From NCBI RefSeq assembly GCF_964204865.1, contig NC_135252.1, forward strand, positions 15,893,383-15,957,382: 64,000 bases of DNA, given 5' to 3'. A model generated the notes under the pieces. It searched no databases, had not been told where the DNA came from, and was given only the letters and a program-made list of their open reading frames with translations. Below, piece by piece: positions 26,951 through 38,149 of the stretch; within the stretch, counting starts at the first letter, position 1; every line of letters begins with the position of its first letter. A program made the position numbers and the translations under genes. The DNA comes from Styela clava (lineage: Eukaryota; Chordata; Ascidiacea; Stolidobranchia; Styelidae).

Positions 26951-27305
26951 CAAAAAAAAAAAAACGGCAAAAGTGCTAAACGTTACCGCGGCAAATATAC
27001 CCGGTAATAACTTTGCCTAAAATATTCTGCAAGGCGCTTGCCAATACTGCATCAACGACCCACACTAACACAATCAAAATGAAGTCTGCTTTGTAACTGT
27101 ATTACGACTAGGGCTGCAAGACAAATCAAGATTGAAAAAACGGCAATGCTGCCAAATGCTTTGGCGGTAAATATGACCGCGTGATAACTCGGCTTTATTA
27201 TTGTGCGAGGTGCTTCCAATACTGCAGCAGCGACTTATGTTATAACACTAATACAATCAGAACAAAGTCTGCTCTATAATCGTATTACTACTGGTGCAGT
27301 TGGCC
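26947..27305. repeat. Diverged tandem duplication, about 175 bp x2
   Basis: Two consecutive segments (about 26947-27121 and 27122-27305) share collinear blocks: AAAACGGCAA, a GCTAAACG/GCCAAATG block, GCGGCAAATAT/GCGGTAAATAT, GATAACTC/GTAATAACTT, CCAATACTGCA, ACAATCA, AAGTCTGCT and GTATTAC. Divergence is substantial, so the duplication is old. No coding frame runs through both. Confidence 0.6.
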
Positions 27306-28199
27306 GAAAAATAACGTGTTGCCTCGGGCTATACTATGCTGAATACTATACCATGGTCACTTTAGAAACATGAGAGAGTTCACCAACTGCTAATTGAAAT
27401 CCAATTGTTCCCACTAATACTGCACTAGGTAATTATCAATCAATACATGGGAGTACATAGGTAATTTAGCGAACATGGAACACAATAGGTACATTTTTGC
27501 CTTTAATTAATAAGGTATTGAGAAAAAATTGGCACACAAAGTCACACAATTCCATAATGATGTGAATAGCAGAAAGCACTAGGTAAAATCTCAAAATATA
27601 TTGGATGGATTTATTTGAGTTGATCCAATCCTTCATATTACAAATAGAACACATAAATAATGTAAATCTATTTCTTTGAATATATGTTCATGTGAATACC
27701 CAATATGACATATACTATAGAGCTATTTTGTAATATTCAATAGCCCTAACCAACTGTATCATTTGAGGCAACCATCAGTGAAAGCGAAAATGCTAAGCTT
27801 GAACATAACTTGTATTTTCAGGTATTTAAGGTGTGATTGAACATTCAAACGAAACTGGATATCCCATTTAAACAATCGAAGTGTTTAATAATCAATAAGA
27901 TTTTATAATTCAATTACCGGTATGTGTTTAAGCAAACCTTTTATTGCAGATATACAATGCTTTGTAATAAGCTCTATCAACGCCTTAGCTTTCGTTAGAG
28001 ATAATCCAATGGAAGTTATATTACAATATAGCTGTGAGTTCAATAATTTTGACTTTAGCTTTAGTGCATATGTAATGCAATAGCAGCTTGATGGTTAGCA
28101 CCTCGTGTTAAACATAAGGAGTATGTTCATTGTCTGCATATGCGAACTCTGTTGAATGCAAGTATTTGCTACACTTTTCACCCAGCAGAGTGGTTCATA

Positions 28200-28335
28200 T
28201 TTTTAACCCCATTCCCAATTACTGGTTAACTATCCCCATAGCCACCCTTGACCAGACAGAAGGTAGTGGTTTATCATATTCCGTAATTAAGCAATCTCAC
28301 CCAACTTCTTCTCTCCTGGATAAAAGTAAAAATCA
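28200..28335 (+). repeat. SINE tail relic
   Basis: Follows the 3' half of the 45387-45748 SINE: AACCCCATTCCCAATTACTGGTTAAC matches the CCCATACCCGACTTGGAATGGTAACC region, then GTGGTTTATCATAT, and finally TTCTCTCCTGGATAAAAGTAAAAAT. The head is missing. Confidence 0.5.
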
Positions 28336-29165
28336 GTCAAGAAACAGGACTCATAAAATTGAAAGAAATAACTATTCGCTATCTTCTCGAACTTAGCTAG
28401 AGTATGCTACAATTTAGGATTTTGCCGTATCCTAATATTCACTTACAACAAACCTTCAACGATTGAATTTCCTGAATGGCATATAATATTATGAAACTCG
28501 ATTTCAAGAGCTGCCTGATTCTCATTATCATAGGATTACTCTCACCTATATTGATGATGACTCATTATCATGACCCATATCTATAGTTATGAGTATGACA
28601 TCCTCCTCCAGTTTATAATTTGGAATATTAAATGAATTTTTCTAGTGAATGACATATAATTCCTGAATTCTGGGAGTGCAGAAGTGAGTTATCAGTCTCA
28701 GTGGTTTTTTTTTTCTGGAAAACGTAAGTACTATCTTTTCAATAGGACTAGCTAAGATTTGAAAAAGCATTTTACATGACACCATTAATTCCTCGATGAT
28801 GTCTAATATGATTTTTGTTCTAGTTACATAAAAAAAATCTTATACTAAAAATTATTATTATATTTCATAAATAGACAAAAATTGAAGTTAATATTGGTCT
28901 GTTAGTTAACAACTCATTGACTCATAACTGTTAATTAAAAAATGAATCGTTGTCCATGTCTTCAAACAACTTTTAGAATATGGTTTGTGTTGAAACAATG
29001 TAAGTGCCCCAACCATCTAACATAACCTAGTTATATTGTCATTCACAAAATAAATTCGCCTACAATTATACAGACTACAGAGATACAGTACCGGTACTGT
29101 ATTAACTGTAACTGTTAAATTATGCAGGCTATATCTCAATTTAAAAAAGACAGTAGAAAAATTCG

Positions 29166-29603
29166 GGTCTCGTGTAGTTTCGGTACCTAACGTACTTCTG
29201 TTCTAGTGGGCGTAGCATAACAATTTTTTGACGTATCAATCCTAACCCCCACCTGGCTACGCCATCCAAAAATTACGTCACTAAGACGTCACAGTGACAT
29301 AATAGAGCCCTTCAAATTACAAGAACTGTCACCTAAGACGCGCAGACGAGAACCCGAAATCGAACAGCTCGCAACGATCCCGATAGGAGAGAGATCGCTG
29401 ACGTTAGTCAGTTCTTTAGCGTCGGCGCCGATGCCATTTCGGGCGATCGTACGTGTATTTGGCAAGCTCTATGACGTGATTGTGATGTCGTAGTGACGTA
29501 TTTTTTGGATGGCGTAGTCAGGTGGCGGTTAGGATTGACATGTCAAAAAATTGTTATGCTACGCCCACTAGAAGTACGTTAGGTACGAAACTACACGAGA
29601 CCT
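29166..29603. mobile_element. Fold-back element with about 130 bp inverted arms
   Basis: The left arm (29166 to about 29298) and right arm (about 29471-29603) are near-exact reverse complements apart from small indels. Both carry GTGGGCGTAGCATAACAATT, GGATGGCGTAG and AGTACGTTAGGTAC in opposite orientation. The loop of about 170 bp is relatively GC-rich, has repeated GATC motifs and no open frame. Probably a non-autonomous DNA transposon; I cannot assign a superfamily or a target duplication. Confidence 0.75.
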
Positions 29604-30922
29604 CAAATACTGACATGGTACTGTAGTAGCCTTTGTTTTAAACTAATGGTAACATTTAACGTTAGCTGTATTTTTCTCGCATTCTATTTGCAGAAAATTT
29701 GATTTTAAAATACCTTATAACAGTCCGACTTGCATAAAATCAGTATACATACCGTACTAGGCCTATTTGATATCTAAATTACAAAAACATATAGAAACAC
29801 ATAACAAAAAGCGACGGGAATACAAAAAAATTAACCCTCGGGCTCAACGTCAGCCCTTCCGATTGACCAGGAACATTAAATAATCAATGACATCGAACGG
29901 TGCTCCATAGCGCCATCTTGAAAAAAAGTCGCTAAAATGCCATTATAACAATAATTTTTTTCAAATTTCTTGATAGTCTCACCAATGCAAAGTATCGGGT
30001 AATGCTTCTTCACAATTGGCAGAACAAACGTCTCGTTACCAATCTTTGTTAGTTCTATTCCATTTCGTGGAGAACATGACTTGTTTTTTCGGAGGCTACG
30101 GCGGCAACGGCGAATCCGTTATTCAGCGCAAAATAATTTTGGTCTCAGTTCTAATATAACCGACCTGGCCACTGTCTGGCAATGGGTGAGAGCTTCGCTA
30201 TCGCTTCTAATAACTAAAGGAGATCCTTTGCAGCAGAAAAGTGGGATACCACTGATATATGAGCACCTGAAGTAGTCAAGTTTTTTATTTTGACAAAAGT
30301 TATATAATGTACATTGAAATTGGCTTTATTCTTTGGCACGAAAAACATGCTTTTACATTTATTTTTCAAGACAATAGTTGACAAAAATCAAGAATAATGT
30401 AATCTCTCTAAAAAGGGTCCGTCCAGGTCACGTAATAAGGTTACGAATCATGGATAACTGACTGAAAATGAAAGAGAAACACACTGGGAAATCACAATTA
30501 CAATCATAGTTTACAATCATTATGATATATATATACGTCAATACGAATAAACGAGCTAAAGAAAAACTCAAGATTGTACCAAAATTACCAGTATTGAAAA
30601 GAATTAGTGCTAAATTTACATTAATTTGTTAAAAACACGGACGTCGAATCAACGTAGAACTATCACCACCGCAAGTCGAAATCCACATCAAACGCGGATC
30701 AAATTAGTAAAAAAATGCACTTGGGACGGTATTCCACAGAAGTTTCGAAAATTTAATGATAATGATATTTCTATAGGCCCACATAAACATTTAATTGAAT
30801 AATGAATTGGGCAATCTAGAATATTTGAAATAAAACTACACTGATAACTAAGATATGCTCGCTACTGAATGAACTCTTAAAGATAGTTTGTTAAGTGTGC
30901 AAATGTTCTTCATCAACTTTTT

Positions 30923-32635
30923 TTATCTCTTCAGTCTGCATCTTCCGGTTGTTTCCGCCTTCGTCATTGTGATGCTCACAGGGCATTCGATTGCATTGTT
31001 TGTGTAAGACAATTCAGGTACGGCTCTGATACCATTCACCAATGGATTGACAGTTACCTTTAACAAAAATGAAATATTTTAATTTAGGAATATTTAAAGG
31101 CAAATTCGGGGAACTCATCATTTAGTTAATAATTTAATACTAATATACTACGATCTTTACCACAGTATAGAATTTGTTTACGTAAATTGTACAATACATA
31201 AGCTGAGTTAGCATGGGTATAAATTTATAGCAAGTTGTTTTACACGTAAGGTGTATGCTCCAGGAAAAACGTCGGTAATATCAATCCACTGGCAGTCTCG
31301 TGAAGCGAGATAATCATCGTGGCATCCAGGAGAAATTCCTTGAGTTGTTTTGTTGCAGGTAAACCTGATTGATAGCAAATACGAAAATGTTGAAAATTAA
31401 CGTAGCATTTGAGAGTTAATAGTCAAACATAATTTTGACCGCGAGTAATCGGAAGGCAAATCGCGACTACCGAAGATGAATTTTCGATCGAGTGGCAATA
31501 TGAAAACAGGCAAATCAGTGGTTTTCAGAATGCGTATTAAGCAAGACCGCAGTGGCGTAATCCAGACATAAAGGTTCTTGTGAAACGGAATTACCTTAAC
31601 CTTTGATCAAAAGTTACTGAACTCCTGACTTGCGAGCAACCACCAGTTTCACTATTATCACAAATACACATATTTTATTCAAAAAATACTGCGCCACACC
31701 AGTGGTTTGTTCACGAAATAATCAACTAATAGAAATCGTCATCAACATGTTTTTTTTTCCATTTGTTATACTCTTTACATCAATCAAAAAAAAGTTGTTC
31801 TTACTCTTTCGTACAGGGATTTTTGCATCCACTATCTTGGAGACAAAAACTAACTTTATGCCCTTCAGCCGCAATGGTGCCATTAGAAAATAAAAGATGA
31901 AAGTGAGCAAATTCCTTCATGCTGTGGTAGTGGCTTTAAAAAAAATATATGTAAGTTAAGGACACATTCCAGTTACGCATGTACAGAGTCGTGTGTGTTT
32001 TTGTGGCAATTGATGAGTTTGGATATTTGTATTAAACATTTCATTTATTACAATCGTTGCAGAATTGTTCATAATCGTATTTTCCATAAGAAAAGAAAAG
32101 ATTTCACCTTGAAACCCATTATTCAATTCATCCAAATTTGCTCCTTCGCACGAATTTTGTGTTTTGGTGAAAAGATTCAAAAGGGAATATATATTTTCAA
32201 ATGTGAAATAAATTATACCTTAATAACCGATACATATATAGAATAACGGTTGTTTGCTGATGACGTCATGAAATGATAATATTTTCATAAAAGACAAATA
32301 TTAAAAGTCTTACTCGTGGCAGGAATGGTATTTCCAGTCTCTGTGGTGGGCATCAGGTAGAAAAACAGCAGTTCCTCCATTGTGAACAACAGTCGCAAAT
32401 CTGAGCAATTTTCTGTAAACCGCAACATAATGCCATTAATACTCATTTTATTTTTAATAACAACATATATTACAAAATTTGATAGCAACATGCCTGACAG
32501 GAACTGGGTTACGGTCGTTTGCGGATTTGGCAAGGCAATTTTCTTCTTTTGCACAAGAAAGTTTGGAGATAGATTTGGTCTGAACAAAAACCGATTTCTG
32601 CATTTTACCTGCGTCGACGTAAAGATCTGGAAGGC
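30923..32635 (-). other. Lysyl oxidase catalytic domain exons
   Basis: Five exons encode about 208 residues. The copper site is HSCHDHYHSM. The cofactor Lys (about 767) and Tyr (about 802) are 35 residues apart, the same spacing as Lys320-Tyr355 that I recall for human LOX. Disulfide cysteines occur in the expected segments ([26 protein letters not shown]). The C-terminus ends TTGRCRLKR, not the SGC...PY ending I recall for vertebrates. Confidence 0.93.
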
Positions 32636-33737
32636 CTAAAAGAAATAAAAGCTATATAACTATCAAGAAAAACATTTTCAGTCGTACCAATTAGTTGTGA
32701 AATATGTCAATCACCGGAAAGCTTTCTCGCTGGTAATTAAATTAATAAATCTAGTAGGACGAAAGTGGACCGTGTTTTCCAGGCTTTTAAAACATTTATA
32801 TAACAAATAATTAAAGTAATACGGGATTAAAGTAATACTTTGTGTAAAGCCTCCTATTGAAACTTTTATGTATGAACATACACAGCCTAAACTTCAAGTG
32901 TGACATATATATATGTTGTTCATTCCGTTGTACTGATTAGAAAAATCCTTTAGGGTCACCCTAAATATAGTTTCAGGAGATCAACAGACAAACCCTACTT
33001 ATGTTTTAACCAACTGATTGGCGATATAATCACACGAATAAACAAGAGAGCTATGCTCAAATATATGGACACGTAGCGCCACCCAATGGCAATAATTTTG
33101 ATGACGTCATAGCGAAAAAAGTAATAGCCTTCTGGAGAAAAATTTTATCTTTAACCACTGAAAATTTCAAAGCAATTGGTCCAGTATTCGAAGAGAAAAG
33201 CGATTTTTTAAAAATGATGGAGACAAATAACAATAACAACATAATATTGAAACGATCGTTATGTCCACTAAACGTGTCCAATAAAAATAAAAACAGTTGA
33301 TAACATATACATATAGCATCGCGTAAAAGTTACTGAAACGTTCTTACCGTCTGAGAGTTTTCTACATTTTCTCAACGAAGGGTGGGGACGTTTCGTTGGA
33401 GGTTCTTTGCGTTCTAAATGAAATCGGTAAACAATGAAAGACACACATACAACGTTTAGAATTTAGATAGCTAACGCTGATAATTAAACCATAACATGCT
33501 CTAAATATTGAAATTATGGACAAAAATTGAGGGTTATGAATAGCATGACTGAGTCTCACGCATTGTAGAACTGAATAAACCCACATTAAGCCACGTAATT
33601 GATGAGACTGATTGTGTTCAATAACGCAAACCTGGTTCAATCTCTTCAAAACATGACAAAATAATTTTATACTAGAATATTACGCAGGTCACAAAATTGA
33701 AGCCACGGCGGTGTCAGTCCCTAATGCTGTAATAGTG

Positions 33738-33768
<31 letters not shown>

Positions 33769-36700
33769 CTTTATAAGCCGAGGCAATAATAACTGGTCGC
33801 ACATACTCAGGACAACATCTTTTGACATACTTTGCGAAATTACAATCGTATACTGCACTAATATAACTGGCCAGCTCAGAAACTGCAAAAAATTGTATCG
33901 TACATTATTGAATAAACCTACTAAACAGGGTAACGGGTTATAAACGTACGTAAAAATTAAACTTACCAGCTTTATTTCGCTCGTTAACCTGCACTTCAAC
34001 TTCTCGGGTTTCTATTTAAAATACAAAAAATGCACGGAATCTGAGACTAAGTAAAATCATTTCCATATAAAATGGAACTGCAACGACATTTCAAGTTTAT
34101 AGTGGAAAAGAATTTATCTCAGAGAGTCTAGATATCGAGTCGAGACTTGGGAGACACTAGGTTTAAGATTTTTCATGTCCCCATTTTATATTTTGAGTCG
34201 AATTATTATGAGGGTGATAATATTATGGTGAATATACTAAACGCAATGTGGATTTATGGATCGCTATACTTAATTGTCGTGATTGCTGGGCTTCAGAGAG
34301 AAATCGCTCTATTCCGTCACTAATAGAACAATCGACTCTACATAATAAGTACGAGAAGATCAAAGAACTCATTACAAGTACACAGCGCAGTATTCATCAA
34401 CTGCGTACGCATTCCCTATCATTAATTACCTTCAGGGTTTGGCTGCAGTCGACTTGGTACAAGGAAAATACCCTGGTGGTCTGGGTACACTGATCGAGAT
34501 CCGGATGGTTCATCTGAGAAATAGAAAGTGTTGCGTAATATATCAAAGCTATGTATTTTTGGGTTACATACTATGGACAACAGACAATGGTATTATACAT
34601 ATAGAAAATACTTAATCAAAGTGCGAAAACGTAATTGTTGTTAGGTAGTTGAACTCGGTTTAAATATAATTAACTTACCCGCAGGTACAGGCGCCGAAGG
34701 GCTTTCGTCAGATGATGACGGAGTGACGGAATCCGCGTTGCCACCTAAAATTATTCAGGCATAACGGTAGTGCAAAACATATTTTTCAATTAATGACAGT
34801 TCGGTGACGGATAATTGAGACCGAAAAAGATGAATTGATAAACAGATTGAACCATCTCTAATAATAACCAAGAAAGGACATCAATATTACATTGCGTAAG
34901 CCATAGGATACCAGGATTACATCAGGAATGTTACATAAAAAAAATATTTGAAATGTTCCGTTTCGCAAGAAGTTACCAATACAGATTTATTTTAAATTTG
35001 TTTTGCATTTTGTTGTGGGCATTTTTTGTAGACCTGTATCGTACGATAAAAAGTGAGAATACCCTATTATTTAAATAACAAATAACTTGCCTGCAGAAAC
35101 GCCTACTCCCGGTTGGTCTTCGCTCTGTTGATAGAAAAAATGAATATATGTTTACATTCGCACGCATAAATGAAAGGGTCGACGTCAACATTAACAAAGT
35201 GTAAATCTGTAGGCCTATCACATGATCGTGTAGACCCATATCACAACTTTCCATGCCCAAAACAAGTCAAATTTAAACCCCAATCTGCAGAATAGAGTAC
35301 AGGGAGCATATCAATTTATCCTGTCGATAGTATTTATTTAAGGGGGTATTATCACAGAGATAGTTGAGCAAAGTAGGTAAAGATCAAAGTCACCAAGAAC
35401 TCACCCGTGTATTGGAATCGCTAGTCTGTGGACTGTAAAATCTCCCAGTTTGGTAAATCTGCTGTGATGAAAATCGGCCTTGTGTTCTTGTTTCTCCTGT
35501 GACTTCTGGCTGTGAGCCATATTGTCCTTGCTGTTGATATGGCGGAGTGAATTGTGCACCAACAGCACCAGGTAATACAGAACTTTGAGACGATAATGGA
35601 TTATAATACCCACCTACTTGACTGTCACCCACACCTCTTTGGCCCGCACTGCTTTGCGAACTAGCAACGCCCGCGCCTTGACTTTGATACGTTTGAGATT
35701 GTCCGTATGAACCATAACCACCACCGGATTCGGATACCCCGGCTCCATTCTGGCCTTCACCGTAGCCGTATCTGCTTCCACTGGTTGCATATCGAGAGCC
35801 ACTCGTTTGTCCATAAATGCTTTCGCTAGCATCTGAGCTGCCTCCGCCATAGGACGCGCCGCCGTATGCGCTGCCAACAGTGTTTCCGTACGGATTACTT
35901 GAACTGCTCGAACTTCCGTAACTCGGAACGCTTCCACCTTGTGCACCAGAGTCAGCGGATTCTCCGGTGGATCCGTACCCTCCTCCGCTGTTAGAGTATC
36001 CGCCATACGTTTGTCCGTAAGAATTGTCTGTAGGTGGTTGAGTTCCGCCGTAAGAACTTCCACTATAGCCTCCAGTAGAGTCACTGCCGTAATAACTAGA
36101 TCCACCTCCACCATATCCTCCTTGTGTACTGCTCGAGCCATACGGATTCGCTCCATAGGAACCTCCCGATCTTCCACCACCACCATAAGATTGTCCGTAC
36201 GACTGTCTTCCACCATATCTACTAGATGAACCTGCTGATGGAGGATTGGGATGAACGAAAGATGTATATGGCGACGTTGGATCGCGGTATGCAGAACCAA
36301 TGCTTGGAGCATCAGAATATCCACGAGATTGGTAACCTTAAAACGTACAAAGTTATGTGAATAACTTTCTTCGTTTTTTTCATTGTATTCCTACAAAAAA
36401 CTCATGACTCTTCAACTCTTACATTAGGACACGATTTTAAAGTCACTAAAGTTTATGCATATGAAACAAGTAAGTGAGGTCGCGGTTCGCTATGTGTTTG
36501 AGCTATCTTATCAGATTATCACAAAGTTACTCACTAAGTATTACACCTGAGTGGTGTAGCGTACGGAGCAAAGTTACACTGCACACAATAATATTCTATA
36601 ACTATCGTACGTTAAAAGCAACAAAGCCAGAAAATGCATTTAAAAAGTAAAATGATACCGGCTCCAGCTCCGTAGTAACCTCCTTGGCTCATGCCGTACG

Positions 36701-38149
36701 GATTTATATATGGCATTTGTTGCATGCCGTACATTCCACCACCAGCTGCGTAGGGATTCCCTCCCATTTGATAACCTCCGCCGTATCCATATCCACCCAC
36801 ACCTCCATACGGATTGTATGCTCCCGTTGGTTGATACCCTGTTGGTTGTTGATATCCGCCTCTGCCCATGCCGTATTGTGGAACTGATGGGTATTGCCGG
36901 GTACTTGACTGTGTTTGGTATTCTTGCTGATACCCTTGCTGAGCCTGTTGACTGTTAGCATATGGGAACGTACTGCGACCCAGGGGTACACCAGCTTGTC
37001 CATCCTGGCCACTAGCTGACTGTTGGCCATATAATTGTTGTCCATAACCTTGTCCAGTCGGAGTGTTCGGATATGCACTGCCGCCGTAAGGATACCCTTG
37101 ACCTCCTGTTGTATATTGCTGTTGGCCGTACCCTGTCGCGCCAGTGCTGCCTGTACCCTGGGTAGATGCCCCTTGACTTGATCCTCCTTGACCTGTCGTG
37201 GATTGCGATGACCCGACGCCACTACGTAATCTGCTCCTCACTCGCGAAGGGACTATGAAAAACAAAAATGTAATGCGAAAGATGTCTATTAAATTTATTG
37301 CTTCAAATGTACTAGCATTACAATTATTAAATGTACGTGGATATGTCATCTTGAATAATATAAGTATATATAACTGGTTTCTCTGAAGTAGTATTTTCAT
37401 ATTTTTTTATCGAGGTTTTGCAACCTGCAGGTGATAAATTCCGATAATAAAAATATAGAATGATCTCTGTTTTAGGGTTGGATTTCAGGATTTGAAGTTT
37501 TCGTCCCGATCCGGAAATTAATTCAGGGACATTCAGAACAGATTATTTTGCTTTTATCAAACATTTTCTCGCTTGTTGCGCTGATTATCAACTTTTAATA
37601 ATTTTGTTTTTCTATTTCTCTTTTCAAGTTTAAACACCATACCGTATTCGTTGACGTTATCACTCAGAAGGAGCAATGCTAGAGGCTAAACTATTCATTT
37701 CAGTTTTTAGCGACTTTGCAAATGCAATTAAAAGACGACTAATTTCAGAATAGCTGTCTACTTTTTTTAAATTTTATCAATACCGAGATCGTTGGTAAAC
37801 TGCCGATCCAAAAGTTTCAAATATTGTTACATAATTCCATTTCCAGTTTGTACAGATATTAAAAAGTTTGCAAAAAGTTGGATTGTCACACTACTATTCT
37901 GGCATATCTACGTGCGGATGTTATTTAAGAAGAATGAATATGTAAATATGGTGTTCAGAGTAATAATCTTAACAATAACATGTACCTACCGACACCAGCT
38001 GAAAGAGAAGCATAAGGTATCTTCGGTGGAATCAAACCTGTACGACTTGACTGCCTTTTCAGACGACGTAATAGCTGTTGATTTTGTCGAGTCAAACAGT
38101 GAATGCTTACAAACAGCAATACATGCAGTACTATTTTAATAATAATCAT
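30923..38149 (-). CDS. Lysyl oxidase with Gly/Tyr/Gln-rich prodomain, 13 coding exons
   Basis: Lysyl oxidases are secreted copper amine oxidases that oxidise lysines of collagen and elastin to start cross-linking. Coding exons in transcript order: 37990-38149, 36659-37252, 35405-36336, 35091-35124, 34679-34744, 34430-34513, 33967-34011, 33348-33413, 32494-32635, 32314-32412, 31805-31933, 31244-31364, 30923-31057. Phases close exactly: 2607 nt, 868 residues. Layout: signal peptide [18 protein letters not shown], a basic stretch, a low-complexity prodomain (about 55-640), a Lys/Arg/Pro linker (about 639-660), catalytic domain (661-868). Catalytic features: [10 protein letters not shown] at the start, CAKEENC, copper motif HDHYH (740-744), cofactor lysine in AEGHK (about 767), cofactor tyrosine in HDDY (about 802), [10 protein letters not shown], and a VTVNP...SYTNN tail. 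No SRCR domains, so it is of LOX/LOXL1 layout rather than LOXL2-4. Two junctions use GC donors. Orthology to LOX or LOXL1 specifically cannot be decided here. Confidence 0.94.
33064..33284 (-). repeat. Dispersed repeat, GGACACG family, most complete copy
   Basis: Lies in the lysyl oxidase intron between exons 32494-32635 and 33348-33413. Its two ends carry TGGACACG in inverted orientation, suggesting short terminal inverted repeats and a DNA-transposon origin. On the minus strand it matches 829-1015 over most of its length. Confidence 0.5.
33348..37252 (-). other. Lysyl oxidase prodomain exons (Gly/Tyr/Ser/Gln-rich)
   Basis: Two large exons (594 and 932 nt) plus five small ones encode about 607 residues. 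The large exons are built of imperfect motifs such as [32 protein letters not shown] and [15 protein letters not shown], and are almost free of lysine and cysteine. The small exons give an acidic/Ser-Pro linker ([14 protein letters not shown]) and then a basic segment ([19 protein letters not shown]) just before the catalytic domain. The other-frame open frames across this region are shadows caused by its biased codons. Confidence 0.88.
33741..33768. repeat. (TA)14 microsatellite
   Basis: An uninterrupted TA dinucleotide run in a lysyl oxidase intron. Confidence 0.95.

Larger units (their letters stand above)
24545..30922. other. Intergenic region between the semaphorin 5' end and the lysyl oxidase 3' end
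   Basis: I see no supportable gene. The right part must hold the lysyl oxidase 3' UTR; an AATAAA hexamer on the minus strand opposite 30325-30330 is a candidate poly(A) signal. The left part must hold the semaphorin 5' UTR and promoter. Recognisable content: a degenerate tandem duplication (26947-27305), a SINE tail relic (28200-28335) and a fold-back element (29166-29603). Confidence 0.6.

Noticed and set aside
32573-32604. A possible tiny intron inside exon 32494-32635 (GTAAAATGCAG)
   Set aside because: The segment is in frame, 11 nt is too short for an intron, and reading through matches the lysyl oxidase family.
35614-36324. Long minus-strand open frame (236 codons) across the lysyl oxidase prodomain exon
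   Set aside because: It is a frame shadow. The Gly/Tyr/Ser frame is the one that joins neighbouring exons in phase and has the repetitive protein composition.
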